DNA of 11,472 nt from Bacillota bacterium (GCA_023440105.1 JAEXSY010000320.1:1-11472), one strand, 5' to 3'. Shown: positions 1-6,726, counted from the first letter of the stretch. Program-made: numbers and translations. The notes: generated by a model not told the origin, from the sequence alone.

Positions 1-352
1 GGGTTATAATGGTCTTTTAGGGGCGGCACCTTCAGGGTCATCTAACTCAGCTCATGAGGTAGATGGAACGGTACCACCAGCGGGGGCCTTGGGGTCTATA
101 GTATTCACTCCTGAGGAAACCTTTGAAGCTGTTAAGGTTTTTGAAAGAATAGATGGACTCAAAGGAGAATATGGCTATAAGGACGCTTTTAATATCCAGG
201 AGGACTGGGTTGCTAGTGATTATATAGGAATAGATAAGGGTATAACTATGTTTATGCTGGCCAACTATAAGGATAACAGCGTTTGGGATTATTTTATGAA
301 GAATTTATTTGTGCAAGAAGGTATGAAGGAGCTTAAAATTAATAAAAAATAG
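1..352 (+). CDS. Glycoamylase-family (GH144-like) protein, 3' end only
   Basis: This is the C-terminal part, about 116 residues, of a gene that enters from the left edge. The frame starting at base 2 is open from the first codon and ends with TAG at 350-352. The visible blocks are a GYNG start, DGTVPP, GSIVFTPEE, YGYKDAFN and IGIDKGI, then an amphipathic tail. The same blocks occur in the same order at the C-terminus of the complete gene that follows, so the two are tandem paralogues. The family (Pfam Glycoamylase; CAZy GH144 and relatives) has an alpha/alpha-barrel fold and includes beta-1,2-glucan-degrading enzymes, but many members have no known substrate. An internal TTG at 89 could be mistaken for a start. 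It is not one, because homology continues upstream of it. The catalytic half lies outside the window, so activity cannot be judged. Confidence 0.85.
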   Translation, partial: GYNGLLGAAPSGSSNSAHEVDGTVPPAGALGSIVFTPEETFEAVKVFERIDGLKGEYGYKDAFNIQEDWVASDYIGIDKGITMFMLANYKDNSVWDYFMKNLFVQEGMKELKINKK

Positions 353-365
353 GTGGGGAAGCTAA

Positions 366-1583
366 ATGGATAAGGTAAATATTGTTGAACTAGAAGCAAG
401 AAAATCCTTCGATTTCTTTTGGAAGGAGGTTAGTTTTTCTGATAAAGGCTATGGTCTTATCAGAGATAATACCTCCAAGGCGGAGACTCATAAAACTGTA
501 GCCTCTGTGGCTTCTGTAGGTTTTGGACTTGCTGCTATTGTTATTGGAGCTGAAAGAGGCTGGGTAAGCCGTAAAGAAGCTGAGATTAGAGCTCTTGGAA
601 CCCTAAAAACCTTATATTATAACGTGGAGCAGCTTGAAGGCTTCTTTTGCCATTTTGTAAGTATGGAGGATGGAAAAAGAGCCTGGAACAGTGAAATTTC
701 AATTATAGATACAGCTATAGCCCTTATGGGAGCCATGACAGCTAGCGAATATTTTAAAGGAGAAGTAGAGGAGTATTTTGAGAAGCTATATAAAAGAGTA
801 AACTGGGAATTCTATAGAAATCCTGAAACCAATCATTTCTATATGGGTGTAAGTAAAGAAGAAGGACCATTTGGAGCCTGGGATATGATGGCTGAGCAGT
901 TTATGATGTATTTTCTCGGGGCTGCTTCTCCTACCCATCCAGTTCCTCCTTCTATGTTCTATGATTTTAGAAGAGATCAAGGCGGCTATGGAGGCTATGA
1001 TTTCATTTATACTCCTATTGGTTCCATATTTCCCTATCAGTTTTCTCATGGCTTTATAGATTTTAGAGGAATTAAGGACAGAGAAGGGGTAGACTGGTTT
1101 GAAAACTCTATAAAGGCCAGCAGAGCTAACAGGCAGTACAGTATAGATAATCCGCTGGGATTAAAGAGCTTTCATAAGAATGCCTGGGGTATGACAGCCT
1201 GCGAAACCCCTCATGGCTATGACGGAAGCCAGGGAACCCTACCCTCCTATAATGGTGGCACAGCCCATACCGCCGATGGAACAGTGCCTCCTTGTGGGGC
1301 TATAGGCTCCATAGTATTCACTCCAGAGGAATCTATTGAAGCAATGAACTATTATTATGATACTTTCAAGGACAGACTCTGGGGTGCTTACGGCTTCAAG
1401 GATGCCTATAACCTCGATGTAGAACCGACTTGGTTTAGCGACAATGTCATTGGAATAGATAAGGGCATAAGTCTCATAATGATAGAAAACTATAGGAGCG
1501 ATCTCATATGGAAGCTTATAATGAAAAACAAATATATTAAAAAAGCTATGGAGCTTCTGGAATTTACAGCTGAAGGGAAATAA
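366..1583 (+). CDS. Glycoamylase-family (GH144-like) glycoside hydrolase, probably cytoplasmic
   Basis: This gene encodes a complete 405-residue alpha/alpha-barrel protein of the Pfam Glycoamylase family. The ATG has AGGTGGGGA seven bases upstream, and this site overlaps the stop of the preceding paralogue, so the pair is probably one operon. Family blocks in order are VASVASVGFGLAA (45-57), SEISIIDTA (109-116, with acidic E110 and D115), a WD..AEQ segment (172-178) running into SPTHPVPP, QFSHGFIDFRG (225-235), NS.KASRANR (247-256), WGMTACETPHGYDG (274-287), DGTVPP (304-309), GSIVFTPEE (314-322) and IGIDKGI (362-368). Characterised GH144 enzymes act on beta-1,2-glucans, and the acidic residues named here are candidate catalytic groups by position only. 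No signal peptide or membrane segment is seen, which suggests intracellular oligosaccharides as substrate. The exact substrate is unknown. A perfect terminator follows. Confidence 0.88.
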   Translation: MDKVNIVELEARKSFDFFWKEVSFSDKGYGLIRDNTSKAETHKTVASVASVGFGLAAIVIGAERGWVSRKEAEIRALGTLKTLYYNVEQLEGFFCHFVSMEDGKRAWNSEISIIDTAIALMGAMTASEYFKGEVEEYFEKLYKRVNWEFYRNPETNHFYMGVSKEEGPFGAWDMMAEQFMMYFLGAASPTHPVPPSMFYDFRRDQGGYGGYDFIYTPIGSIFPYQFSHGFIDFRGIKDREGVDWFENSIKASRANRQYSIDNPLGLKSFHKNAWGMTACETPHGYDGSQGTLPSYNGGTAHTADGTVPPCGAIGSIVFTPEESIEAMNYYYDTFKDRLWGAYGFKDAYNLDVEPTWFSDNVIGIDKGISLIMIENYRSDLIWKLIMKNKYIKKAMELLEFTAEGK

Positions 1584-1620
1584 GTTCATCATAAGCTGGT
1601 AGTTTCTTACTTAAAATACC

Positions 1621-1666
1621 ACTATTTGTTAGATTGCATGCTACCTATCTAACAAATAGTTTTTTT
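1621..1666 (+). terminator. Intrinsic terminator of the glycoamylase pair
   Basis: A 14-bp perfect inverted repeat, ACTATTTGTTAGAT (1621-1634) with ATCTAACAAATAGT (1647-1660), encloses a 12-base loop and is followed directly by six T residues. It begins 38 bases after the stop codon of the second glycoamylase gene. Confidence 0.92.
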
Positions 1667-1700
1667 ATGCTATAAACAAAATCTAGATTATGATACCCCC

Positions 1701-1733
1701 CGAACGAATTCTCACTTCTATGGTGCCATCCAC
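1701..1733. repeat. Dispersed intergenic repeat, copy 1
   Basis: This 33-base stretch matches 11001-11033 with only three differences, all at positions 6-8. The last 24 bases, starting TCTCACTTCT and ending GCCATCCAC, are identical. Both copies lie between a terminator and the promoter region of the next gene. It has no coding potential. It looks like a member of a dispersed REP- or MITE-like family, but only the copies in this window support that. Confidence 0.75.
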
Positions 1734-1828
1734 CTTACAAAATACGACATCCAGTTAATTTTAGTGTACATCCTTTATTATATCTTGTAAAATATTTACA
1801 TATAATTAGCGTTATTTTCTAACAATCT

Positions 1829-1836
1829 AGGGGGGG
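1829..1836 (+). promoter_or_regulatory. Homopolymeric ribosome binding site (A plus seven G)
   Basis: The only Shine-Dalgarno candidate before the ATG at 1841 is an A followed by seven G residues, four bases from the start. GGGGG can pair with CCUCC using a wobble, so it is usable but atypical here, where other genes carry AAGGAGG. A C6 tract at 1696-1701, with TA before it, could pair with GGGGGGTA at 1831-1838 if transcription starts upstream of it. Confidence 0.45.
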
Positions 1837-1840
1837 TACC

Positions 1841-2122
1841 ATGAAGTTTTACAAGAAGCTTATCCTTGAAGCATTAGTCTTTAAAAAGTGGTTTTACATA
1901 AGTGCACTTATAATTATTTTTGTACCAATAGCCATAGTGATGGTCTCTGGTGTAGGTTTTTCTGATTTATTCTCAAAAATGTTCATCTCCATTGCACTTA
2001 TTTTACTTGTTATAGGAAGAGCCTTAACAGCCTGCAGCAGGAGTAAGGGAGATAGCAGATTATATAATGATATTGCAGTTATAATAGCTCTTTTATTAAT
2101 TATTATTTTTCGTCTTTTTTAA
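1841..2122 (+). CDS. Small membrane protein of unknown function (93 aa)
   Basis: I do not recognise this protein. It has a short basic N-terminus (MKFYKKLILEALVFKK) and then three predicted membrane segments: about 17-39 (rich in I, V and F), 47-64 and 76-92. Between segments 2 and 3 is a short polar loop containing CSRSKGDSR. The C-terminus ends inside the last hydrophobic stretch (IIIFRLF). There is no lipobox or cleavable-signal pattern. The gene stands alone, after the glycoamylase terminator and before the 2174-2207 hairpin and the cutC promoter. Upstream, TATAAT at 1801-1806 could be a -10 element, but no good -35 is at the right distance. An inverted repeat TGTAAA-ATA-TTTACA (1786-1800) lies just before it and could be a regulator site. 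The open frame, hydrophobic pattern and position support a real gene. The G-tract ribosome site is the main reason for doubt. Confidence 0.6.
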   Translation: MKFYKKLILEALVFKKWFYISALIIIFVPIAIVMVSGVGFSDLFSKMFISIALILLVIGRALTACSRSKGDSRLYNDIAVIIALLLIIIFRLF

Positions 2123-2173
2123 GAGATAAAAAATACTTATCTTTAAAATGTTTTAAATAAAATAAGCATATGT

Positions 2174-2207
2174 ATTTGGACACCCTCCATGTGGAGGGTG
2201 TCCAAAT
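2174..2207. repeat. Perfect 16-bp intergenic hairpin
   Basis: Bases 2174-2189 (ATTTGGACACCCTCCA) are the exact reverse complement of 2192-2207, leaving a two-base TG centre. No T tract follows on either strand, so it is not a standard terminator, although it could still end or stabilise the upstream transcript. It shares CATGTGGA with the 10953-10967 repeat arm, which hints at a related family of palindromic elements. Confidence 0.8.
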
Positions 2208-2250
2208 GATTTCATAATTATCACATTTTCAGCAGTAGTAATAAAAAACA

Positions 2251-2279
2251 TTTACTGTACTTAATGAGAGGTTTATAAT
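2251..2279 (+). promoter_or_regulatory. cutC promoter, sigma-A type
   Basis: TTTACT (2251-2256) and TATAAT (2274-2279) are separated by exactly 17 bases. The expected start would be near 2286, about 30 bases before the cutC ATG, giving a short leader that carries AAGGAGG. Confidence 0.65.
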
Positions 2280-2316
2280 TAGTTTATTTCAGTATAATTC
2301 TAAGGAGGTACTTAAT

Positions 2317-3015
2317 ATGATAGAGATAATCGCTTCAACAGTGGAGGATGCCCTTAAGATAGAGCGCTGTGGAGGGGAAAGAATTGAGCTGGTTTCTGCC
2401 CTTAGTGAGGGAGGCTTAACACCTAGCTTTGGAATTATAAAAAATGTGATCAGCAGTGTAAGAATACCAGTTAATGTTATAATAAGACCTCATTCAAAGA
2501 ATTTTATTTATAGTGAGGAAGATTTGAAGGTAATGGTTGAGGATATTCACCTTGTGAAAGAATTAGGTGCCAATGGCGTTGTTATAGGGGTGCTCACGGA
2601 GGGCAATGAAATTGATAATAGTAAGCTAGAGAGGCTTATTAAAGCTGCTGGAGAGCTAGATATCACATTTCACAGAGCAATTGAAGAGGTTAATAATCTA
2701 GTGGAAGGGGTAAAGGTCCTGAGTAAATATCCACAAATAACTAATATATTGACTTCCGGTGGAAGTGGAAGAATAGAAGATAATATTGAAGTGTTGAATG
2801 AAATGAATAGACATTCAGGAAATATAAAAATATTGGCTGGTGGTGGGTTAAACTTTAATAACATTGAAGATATAATTAGAAATTCATCGTTAACAGATTA
2901 TCATTTTGGGACTGCGGTAAGAGAAGGAAATAGCTTTTATGGAAATATTGATGAAGATAGGCTTAGAAGGCTTGTGGAATTAATAAAAGATACGAGAGAA
3001 GTGGCTAAGAGCTAA
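2317..3015 (+). CDS. cutC: CutC family protein (putative copper homeostasis)
   Basis: This is a 232-residue TIM-barrel protein of the CutC family (E. coli CutC has 248 residues). AAGGAGG (2302-2308) lies eight bases before the ATG. Family blocks are ASTVEDA (6-12), RIELVSALSEGGLTPSFG (22-39), VIIRPHSKNFIYSEED (54-69), GANGVVIGVLTEGNEID (84-100), TFHRA (117-121), ILTSGGS (144-150) and ILAGGGLN (172-179). The usual FHRAFD is FHRAIEE here. Only one cysteine (C18) is present, which argues against a multi-cysteine copper site. The copper role is uncertain for the whole family: the E. coli phenotype has been linked to a small RNA encoded at the end of cutC, and no copper gene is nearby here. The last three sense codons and the stop fall within a heptanucleotide repeat. 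No terminator is visible directly downstream. Confidence 0.88.
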   Translation: MIEIIASTVEDALKIERCGGERIELVSALSEGGLTPSFGIIKNVISSVRIPVNVIIRPHSKNFIYSEEDLKVMVEDIHLVKELGANGVVIGVLTEGNEIDNSKLERLIKAAGELDITFHRAIEEVNNLVEGVKVLSKYPQITNILTSGGSGRIEDNIEVLNEMNRHSGNIKILAGGGLNFNNIEDIIRNSSLTDYHFGTAVREGNSFYGNIDEDRLRRLVELIKDTREVAKS

Positions 3016-3052
3016 GAGCTAAGAAGTAAAAGGTAAGAGTTAAAAGAAAAAA
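3004..3052. repeat. Heptanucleotide tandem repeat across the cutC stop codon
   Basis: Seven consecutive 7-base units can be read here. Three are perfect GCTAAGA (3004-3010, 3011-3017, 3018-3024), followed by AGTAAAA, GGTAAGA, GTTAAAA and GAAAAAA. The first units encode the final Ala-Lys-Ser and the TAA at 3013-3015. Gain or loss of a perfect unit would leave the same C-terminus, because the stop is re-created by each pair of units. Confidence 0.7.
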
Positions 3053-3335
3053 GAATGTAGAATCTAAGAAGTAAAAATTAGAGTTGAAAAAGGAAAAAAG
3101 GAATGAGTAAAGGGGGAAGAATTGAGAGAGAAAAGGGATGAAATAAGGGTAAGAGGAATATAATAATTATAGTAATCATAAACATGGAAGGAAAATATTC
3201 GTAGATATTGAAAAAAAAGCTTGATAGTTATTGAGTTTTACATAGAATATATAATAGATAGTTTTTGGGGATAATTTTAAATTTAGAATTTAGAACTTAA
3301 AACTTAGAATAAGGGTAAGGGGTAGATGGGGTGAG
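3053..3335. other. Purine-rich, low-complexity spacer between cutC and arcD
   Basis: No gene is visible here. The + strand is strongly enriched in A and G up to about 3160, with loosely repeated words such as TAAGAAGTAAAA and GAAAAAGGAAAAAAGG. AATAAGGGTAAG occurs twice (3142-3153 and 3308-3319). Around 3277-3310 there is a run of related TTTAGAA, ACTTAAAA and ACTTAGAA words. It resembles degenerate repeat expansion rather than decayed coding sequence. No clear terminator was found, so read-through from cutC cannot be excluded. Confidence 0.6.
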
Positions 3336-3465
3336 TGGACAAGTTTGAAATGAATATATAGATTAGTTGATTAAAATATTATGTGTTCGAGCTTATTGTG
3401 AAGATATAGATTGGTTGTAAAAATATTATGTGGACAAGCTTAGAATGAAATGTAGATTGATTAAG
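3336..3465. repeat. Three degenerate tandem copies of a 47-48 base unit upstream of arcD
   Basis: Copy 1 is 3336-3383 (48 bases), copy 2 is 3384-3430 (47 bases) and copy 3 is a shortened 3431-3465. Shared landmarks are TGGACAAG (copies 1 and 3; TGTTCGAG in copy 2), then TAGATT, and AAATATTATG ending copies 1 and 2. TGGACA and TAGATT are 17 bases apart in copy 1 and 16 in copy 3, so each resembles a weak promoter. The array ends 11 bases before the arcD ribosome site. Confidence 0.65.
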
Positions 3466-3489
3466 AAGTAATCTTAAGGAGGATGGTAA

Positions 3490-4944
3490 ATGAACAATCA
3501 GGGCGGTAAGGTGGAAACAAAGGAGCTAGGGCTATTTAGTTTAATAGCAGTTATTATTGGGTCTACTATTGGGGCAGGAATTTTTAGTTTAGCAGGGGAT
3601 ATGGCTGCTAATGGTGCTAATACTGGAGGAGTATTAGTGGGATGGATAGTATGTGGTGTGGGTATGTTTGCTCTTACTATGTGCTTTTTTGGATTAAACA
3701 AGATAAAGCCAGAGCTGAAAAATGGAATATATAGCTATGCCAGTGAAGGCTTTGGAGATTTTTTAGGATTTAATTCTGCCTGGGGTTATTGGATTAGTGC
3801 TCTCTTTTGTAATGTAGCCTATACTACCCTTTTATTTGCAGCCATAGGTTATTTCTTTCCTGTTTTTGGTGAAGGTAATAATATTATATCTATAGTGTGT
3901 GCTTCTATAGTTATATGGCTCATTAACTATTTAGTTTTAAGAGGAGTTAAGGAAGCTACGATCATTTCCATTGTCACCACTATAAGTAAGCTTTTGCCTA
4001 TATTTATTTTTATGTTAGCAATAGTCTTTGCTAGGTCCTTTAAGCTTTCTATTTTCATAGATAATTTTTGGGGAGAACCTGATGGACTAGGATTTTTGGG
4101 ACAGGTAAAAGCTACTACCGCTGCAACGGTATGGTCCTTTATAGGTGTAGAAGGTGCTGTAGTTTTATCCGCTAGGGCGAAAAAGACTTCAGATGTTGGG
4201 AAATCAACGGTTATAGGCTTTGTTAGTATATTTTTTATATATTTATTAACCTCCATATTAAGCATGGGGGTGATGTCAAGAGCAGAGCTTGCAGAGCTTG
4301 CTAACCCTTCCATGGCAGGGATATTGGAGGCTGCTGTAGGACCCTGGGGAGCTGCACTTATAAATCTAGGGGTGATACTTTCGCTGGCGGGAGCTCTTTT
4401 GGGGTGGACAATAATAGCAGCAGACTGTCCTTATTCTGCAGCAAAAATTGGTGTATTTTCTAAGGCCTTTGCAAAGGAAAATAAAAATGGAGCACCGGTA
4501 TTTTCTCTCTTTGTGACTAATGGGATAGTGCAGCTTTTCTTAATTGTGATATATTTTAATGAATCCACCTATCAAGCCTTTTATACCCTTTGTGCTAGCA
4601 TGATAATGATACCCTATCTCTTCAGTGCCTTATATTATGCTAAGGTAACCTTATCTAAGGAAGGAGCTGAGCTTATTGATAAAAAGAGCCTACCCTGGGA
4701 AAAGCTCATTGGTATCTTAGGAACGGCTTATGGCATCTGGCTTCTTTATGCTGGAGGGGTTATGTATTTACTTATTTCAGCAATATTATATGCTCCGGGA
4801 ATTTTAGTGTATATTAAAGGTAAAAAAGAGAAACAAGAAAGGTATTTTGATAATACAAGGGATAGGATTGCTGTGGGAGTAATTCTGCTCATAGCTTTAA
4901 TATCATTAGTACTTATATTAAATGGAAGTATAAATCCTTTTTAG
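3490..4944 (+). CDS. arcD: ArcD-type arginine/ornithine antiporter (APC superfamily)
   Basis: This is a 484-residue integral membrane protein with about 12 hydrophobic segments and no signal peptide. AAGGAGG (3476-3482) lies seven bases before the ATG. It belongs to the basic amino acid/polyamine antiporter family. STIGAGIFSLAGD (25-37) is the substrate-backbone-binding loop of helix 1. FNSAWGYWIS (94-103), GYFFPVFGEGN (120-130) and LVLRGVKEA (148-156) are ArcD hallmarks. WSFIGVEGAVVLSARAKK (215-232) is the helix 6 region with E221, and NPSMAGILEAAVGPWGAAL (272-290) follows. ArcD exchanges external arginine for ornithine made by the arginine deiminase pathway, which yields ATP by fermentation. 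No arcA, arcB or arcC gene is in the window, so a related cationic amino acid could be the true substrate. The gene is monocistronic, bounded by the repeat-rich spacer and its own terminator. Confidence 0.88.
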   Translation: MNNQGGKVETKELGLFSLIAVIIGSTIGAGIFSLAGDMAANGANTGGVLVGWIVCGVGMFALTMCFFGLNKIKPELKNGIYSYASEGFGDFLGFNSAWGYWISALFCNVAYTTLLFAAIGYFFPVFGEGNNIISIVCASIVIWLINYLVLRGVKEATIISIVTTISKLLPIFIFMLAIVFARSFKLSIFIDNFWGEPDGLGFLGQVKATTAATVWSFIGVEGAVVLSARAKKTSDVGKSTVIGFVSIFFIYLLTSILSMGVMSRAELAELANPSMAGILEAAVGPWGAALINLGVILSLAGALLGWTIIAADCPYSAAKIGVFSKAFAKENKNGAPVFSLFVTNGIVQLFLIVIYFNESTYQAFYTLCASMIMIPYLFSALYYAKVTLSKEGAELIDKKSLPWEKLIGILGTAYGIWLLYAGGVMYLLISAILYAPGILVYIKGKKEKQERYFDNTRDRIAVGVILLIALISLVLILNGSINPF

Positions 4945-4953
4945 AATAAAATT

Positions 4954-4994
4954 AATACCCTGTGGTCTAAATTTAGCCTATAGGGTATTTTTTT
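4954..4994 (+). terminator. Intrinsic terminator of arcD
   Basis: AATACCCT (4954-4961) pairs with AGGGTATT (4982-4989). The 20-base interior contains the self-complementary CTAAATTTAG flanked by GG and CC, which extends the structure. The T run covers 4988-4994. It begins nine bases after the arcD stop. Confidence 0.85.
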
Positions 4995-5017
4995 ATTGTA
5001 ATAATATTATAAATAGT

Positions 5018-5046
5018 TTGACAAGTTAACTTGTTGAAGTTAAAAT
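5018..5046 (+). promoter_or_regulatory. Promoter with overlapping palindromic operator before citrate synthase
   Basis: TTGACA (5018-5023) and TAAAAT (5041-5046) are 17 bases apart, a near-consensus sigma-A promoter. A perfect 14-base palindrome, ACAAGTTAACTTGT (5021-5034), begins inside the -35 and fills the spacer. A second imperfect dyad, AACTT-GTTG-AAGTT, overlaps it (5028-5041). This layout suggests a dimeric repressor, perhaps of MarR type, but no regulator gene is in the window. The expected start near 5053 leaves a leader of about 215 bases. Confidence 0.6.
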
Positions 5047-5108
5047 ATTAACAATATCTTACTAGTTAAAACCTTATAAAGTACAGGCCTAGTAAAGAGG
5101 GTATTGGA

Positions 5109-5133
5109 AGAAATAAGTATCCGTTTTATTTCT
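5109..5133 (+). other. Leader hairpin upstream of citrate synthase
   Basis: AGAAATAA (5109-5116) pairs with TTATTTCT (5126-5133) around a nine-base loop. T-rich sequence follows at 5142-5150, not immediately after the stem. It could be a weak attenuator-like structure in the long leader, but I recognise no riboswitch class. Confidence 0.3.
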
Positions 5134-5267
5134 CAATGGCATTTTTTATTTTACAAAGCGTTATGGCCTTTGCTTTTTATGTGACAGTTATAATCTTCAG
5201 CTAAAGATGGTTAAGAAAAACTTATGCCATAGTGAGATATATAATTATTGTGCTTAAGGAGGGAAAC

Positions 5268-6659
5268 ATGACTAAAAGAGACTATTCAAGGATAACTAAC
5301 GAGATAGAGGAATTGACGGAGCTGTGTACAAACAATTGTGTAATCGATAAAACCTTATATGAAAAGAACAAAGTATATATTGGTTTAAGAGATATGAATG
5401 GTAAAGGAGTATTAACGGGATTAACTCAGATTTCTGATGTCCACGCTAAAGAGATTATAAATGGTGAGGAGATTCCTTGTGATGGTAAGCTCTATTACCG
5501 AGGCTATGACATAGAGGATATTATCGAAGGGCTTATTCAGGATAATCGTTTTGGCTTTGAAGAAATAACATATCTTTTGATAACAGGGAATCTTCCTTCA
5601 AAAGAGGAATTGGATAACTTTAATAAGACTCTTGCTAGCTATCGCTCACTTCCCAATTCCTTTGTGAGAGATATAATTATGAAGGCTCCTAGCAATGATA
5701 TGATGAATTCCTTAGCTAGAAGTGTACTGACTCTTTATTCTTACGATAAAAATCCAGATGATACAGGTATTCCTAATGTTATGAGGCAGTGCCTTCAGCT
5801 CATTGCTATGTTTCCGATGCTAGCAGTCTATGGTTATCAAGCATATGATTATTATATAAGAGATAATAATAGTTTCTTCATACATGAGCCATTGGAGAAT
5901 TTATCTACGGCGGAGAATATTCTTCATATGCTGAGAATAGACAGTAAGTATACAAAGCTTGAGGCAAGAATTTTAGACCTTGCTTTGATTCTTCATGCTG
6001 AGCATGGGGGAGGTAATAATTCCACCTTTACCACCTGTCTTGTAACCTCAACAGGAACAGATACCTATTCCGCTGTGGCTGCAGCCTTAGGCTCTTTAAA
6101 GGGTCCTAAGCATGGAGGAGCCAATATAAAGGTAAGAGAGATGTTTAAGGATATAAAAAGTGAGGTAAGGGATTGGCAGGATGAGGAGGAGATTGAAGAA
6201 TATCTTCTTAAAATACTCCATAAAGAAGCTTTTGATAGGACTGGCTTAATATATGGTATGGGACATGCTGTTTACTCTTTATCAGATCCAAGAGCTAGGG
6301 TATTCAAAGGCTTTGTTGAAAAGCTTTCAGAGGAGAAGGGATTAGAGGAAGAGTATAAGCTCTATGCTAATATAGAAAAAATAGCTTCTAGAATTATAGC
6401 TGAGGAAAGAAAAATATATAAGGGAGTCAGCGCCAATGTGGACTTTTATAGTGGCTTTGTTTATGACATGCTGGGGATTCCACTGGAGCTGTTTACCCCA
6501 ATCTTCGCCATAGCCAGAATTGCTGGGTGGGGTGCTCACAGAATTGAGGAGCTAATTAATGTAAATAAAATAATAAGACCTGCTTATAAAAATGTGGATA
6601 CTAAGAAAGCTTATATAAATATCAGCCACAGGAATAGCAGAGAGCTTATTTTAAAATAG
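5268..6659 (+). CDS. Citrate synthase (Si-type family; possibly 2-methylcitrate synthase)
   Basis: This 463-residue cytoplasmic enzyme should condense acetyl-CoA with oxaloacetate to give citrate. The start at 5268 is preferred because AAGGAGGG sits five bases upstream. An in-frame ATG at 5232 would include that ribosome site within the coding region. Catalytic features match the family: H246 in HAEHGGGNNST, H282 in GPKHGGAN, H333 in GMGHAVY with R342 in SDPRA, D392 in NVDFYSG, and R417 in AIARIAGW. By motif, H282, H333 and D392 align with the E. coli triad H264, H305 and D362. YYRGYDIEDI (76-85) is the conserved N-terminal block. The HAEHGGGNN form, in place of the common HAEHEQNAS, is what I associate with clostridial-type members. 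No aconitase, isocitrate dehydrogenase or prp genes are adjacent, so context does not separate citrate from methylcitrate synthesis. No strong terminator follows. Confidence 0.9.
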   Translation: MTKRDYSRITNEIEELTELCTNNCVIDKTLYEKNKVYIGLRDMNGKGVLTGLTQISDVHAKEIINGEEIPCDGKLYYRGYDIEDIIEGLIQDNRFGFEEITYLLITGNLPSKEELDNFNKTLASYRSLPNSFVRDIIMKAPSNDMMNSLARSVLTLYSYDKNPDDTGIPNVMRQCLQLIAMFPMLAVYGYQAYDYYIRDNNSFFIHEPLENLSTAENILHMLRIDSKYTKLEARILDLALILHAEHGGGNNSTFTTCLVTSTGTDTYSAVAAALGSLKGPKHGGANIKVREMFKDIKSEVRDWQDEEEIEEYLLKILHKEAFDRTGLIYGMGHAVYSLSDPRARVFKGFVEKLSEEKGLEEEYKLYANIEKIASRIIAEERKIYKGVSANVDFYSGFVYDMLGIPLELFTPIFAIARIAGWGAHRIEELINVNKIIRPAYKNVDTKKAYINISHRNSRELILK

Positions 6660-6726
6660 AGATAAAATAGTTCTGCTATATTCATAATAAAGGATAAAAT
6701 TTGTTATGTAATATTCTTCTTTTCAA

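Noticed and set aside
2121..2144. Terminator after the small membrane gene (AGATAA with TTATCT)
   Set aside because: It is only a six-base AT stem with no real T run, too weak to call.
3336..3465. CRISPR-like array
   Set aside because: The units are contiguous and degenerate, with no unique spacers between conserved repeats and no cas genes.
3927..4313. 128-codon ORF on the minus strand, opposite arcD
   Set aside because: It is an antisense shadow with no ribosome site or recognisable domain. The arcD frame is continuous and conserved.
5156..5182. Terminator-like CAAAG/CTTTG stem followed by CTTTTT in the citrate synthase leader
   Set aside because: The stem is five pairs with a mismatched interior. 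It probably forms by chance in AT-rich sequence.
5136..5204. A 22-codon hydrophobic ORF (MAFFILQSVMAF...) in the citrate synthase leader
   Set aside because: No ribosome binding site precedes the ATG, and AT-rich sequence easily yields short hydrophobic frames. There is no regulatory codon pattern typical of a leader peptide.
5232..5267. Earlier ATG start for citrate synthase
   Set aside because: It lacks a Shine-Dalgarno site, and the strong AAGGAGGG for the ATG at 5268 would fall inside the coding region.
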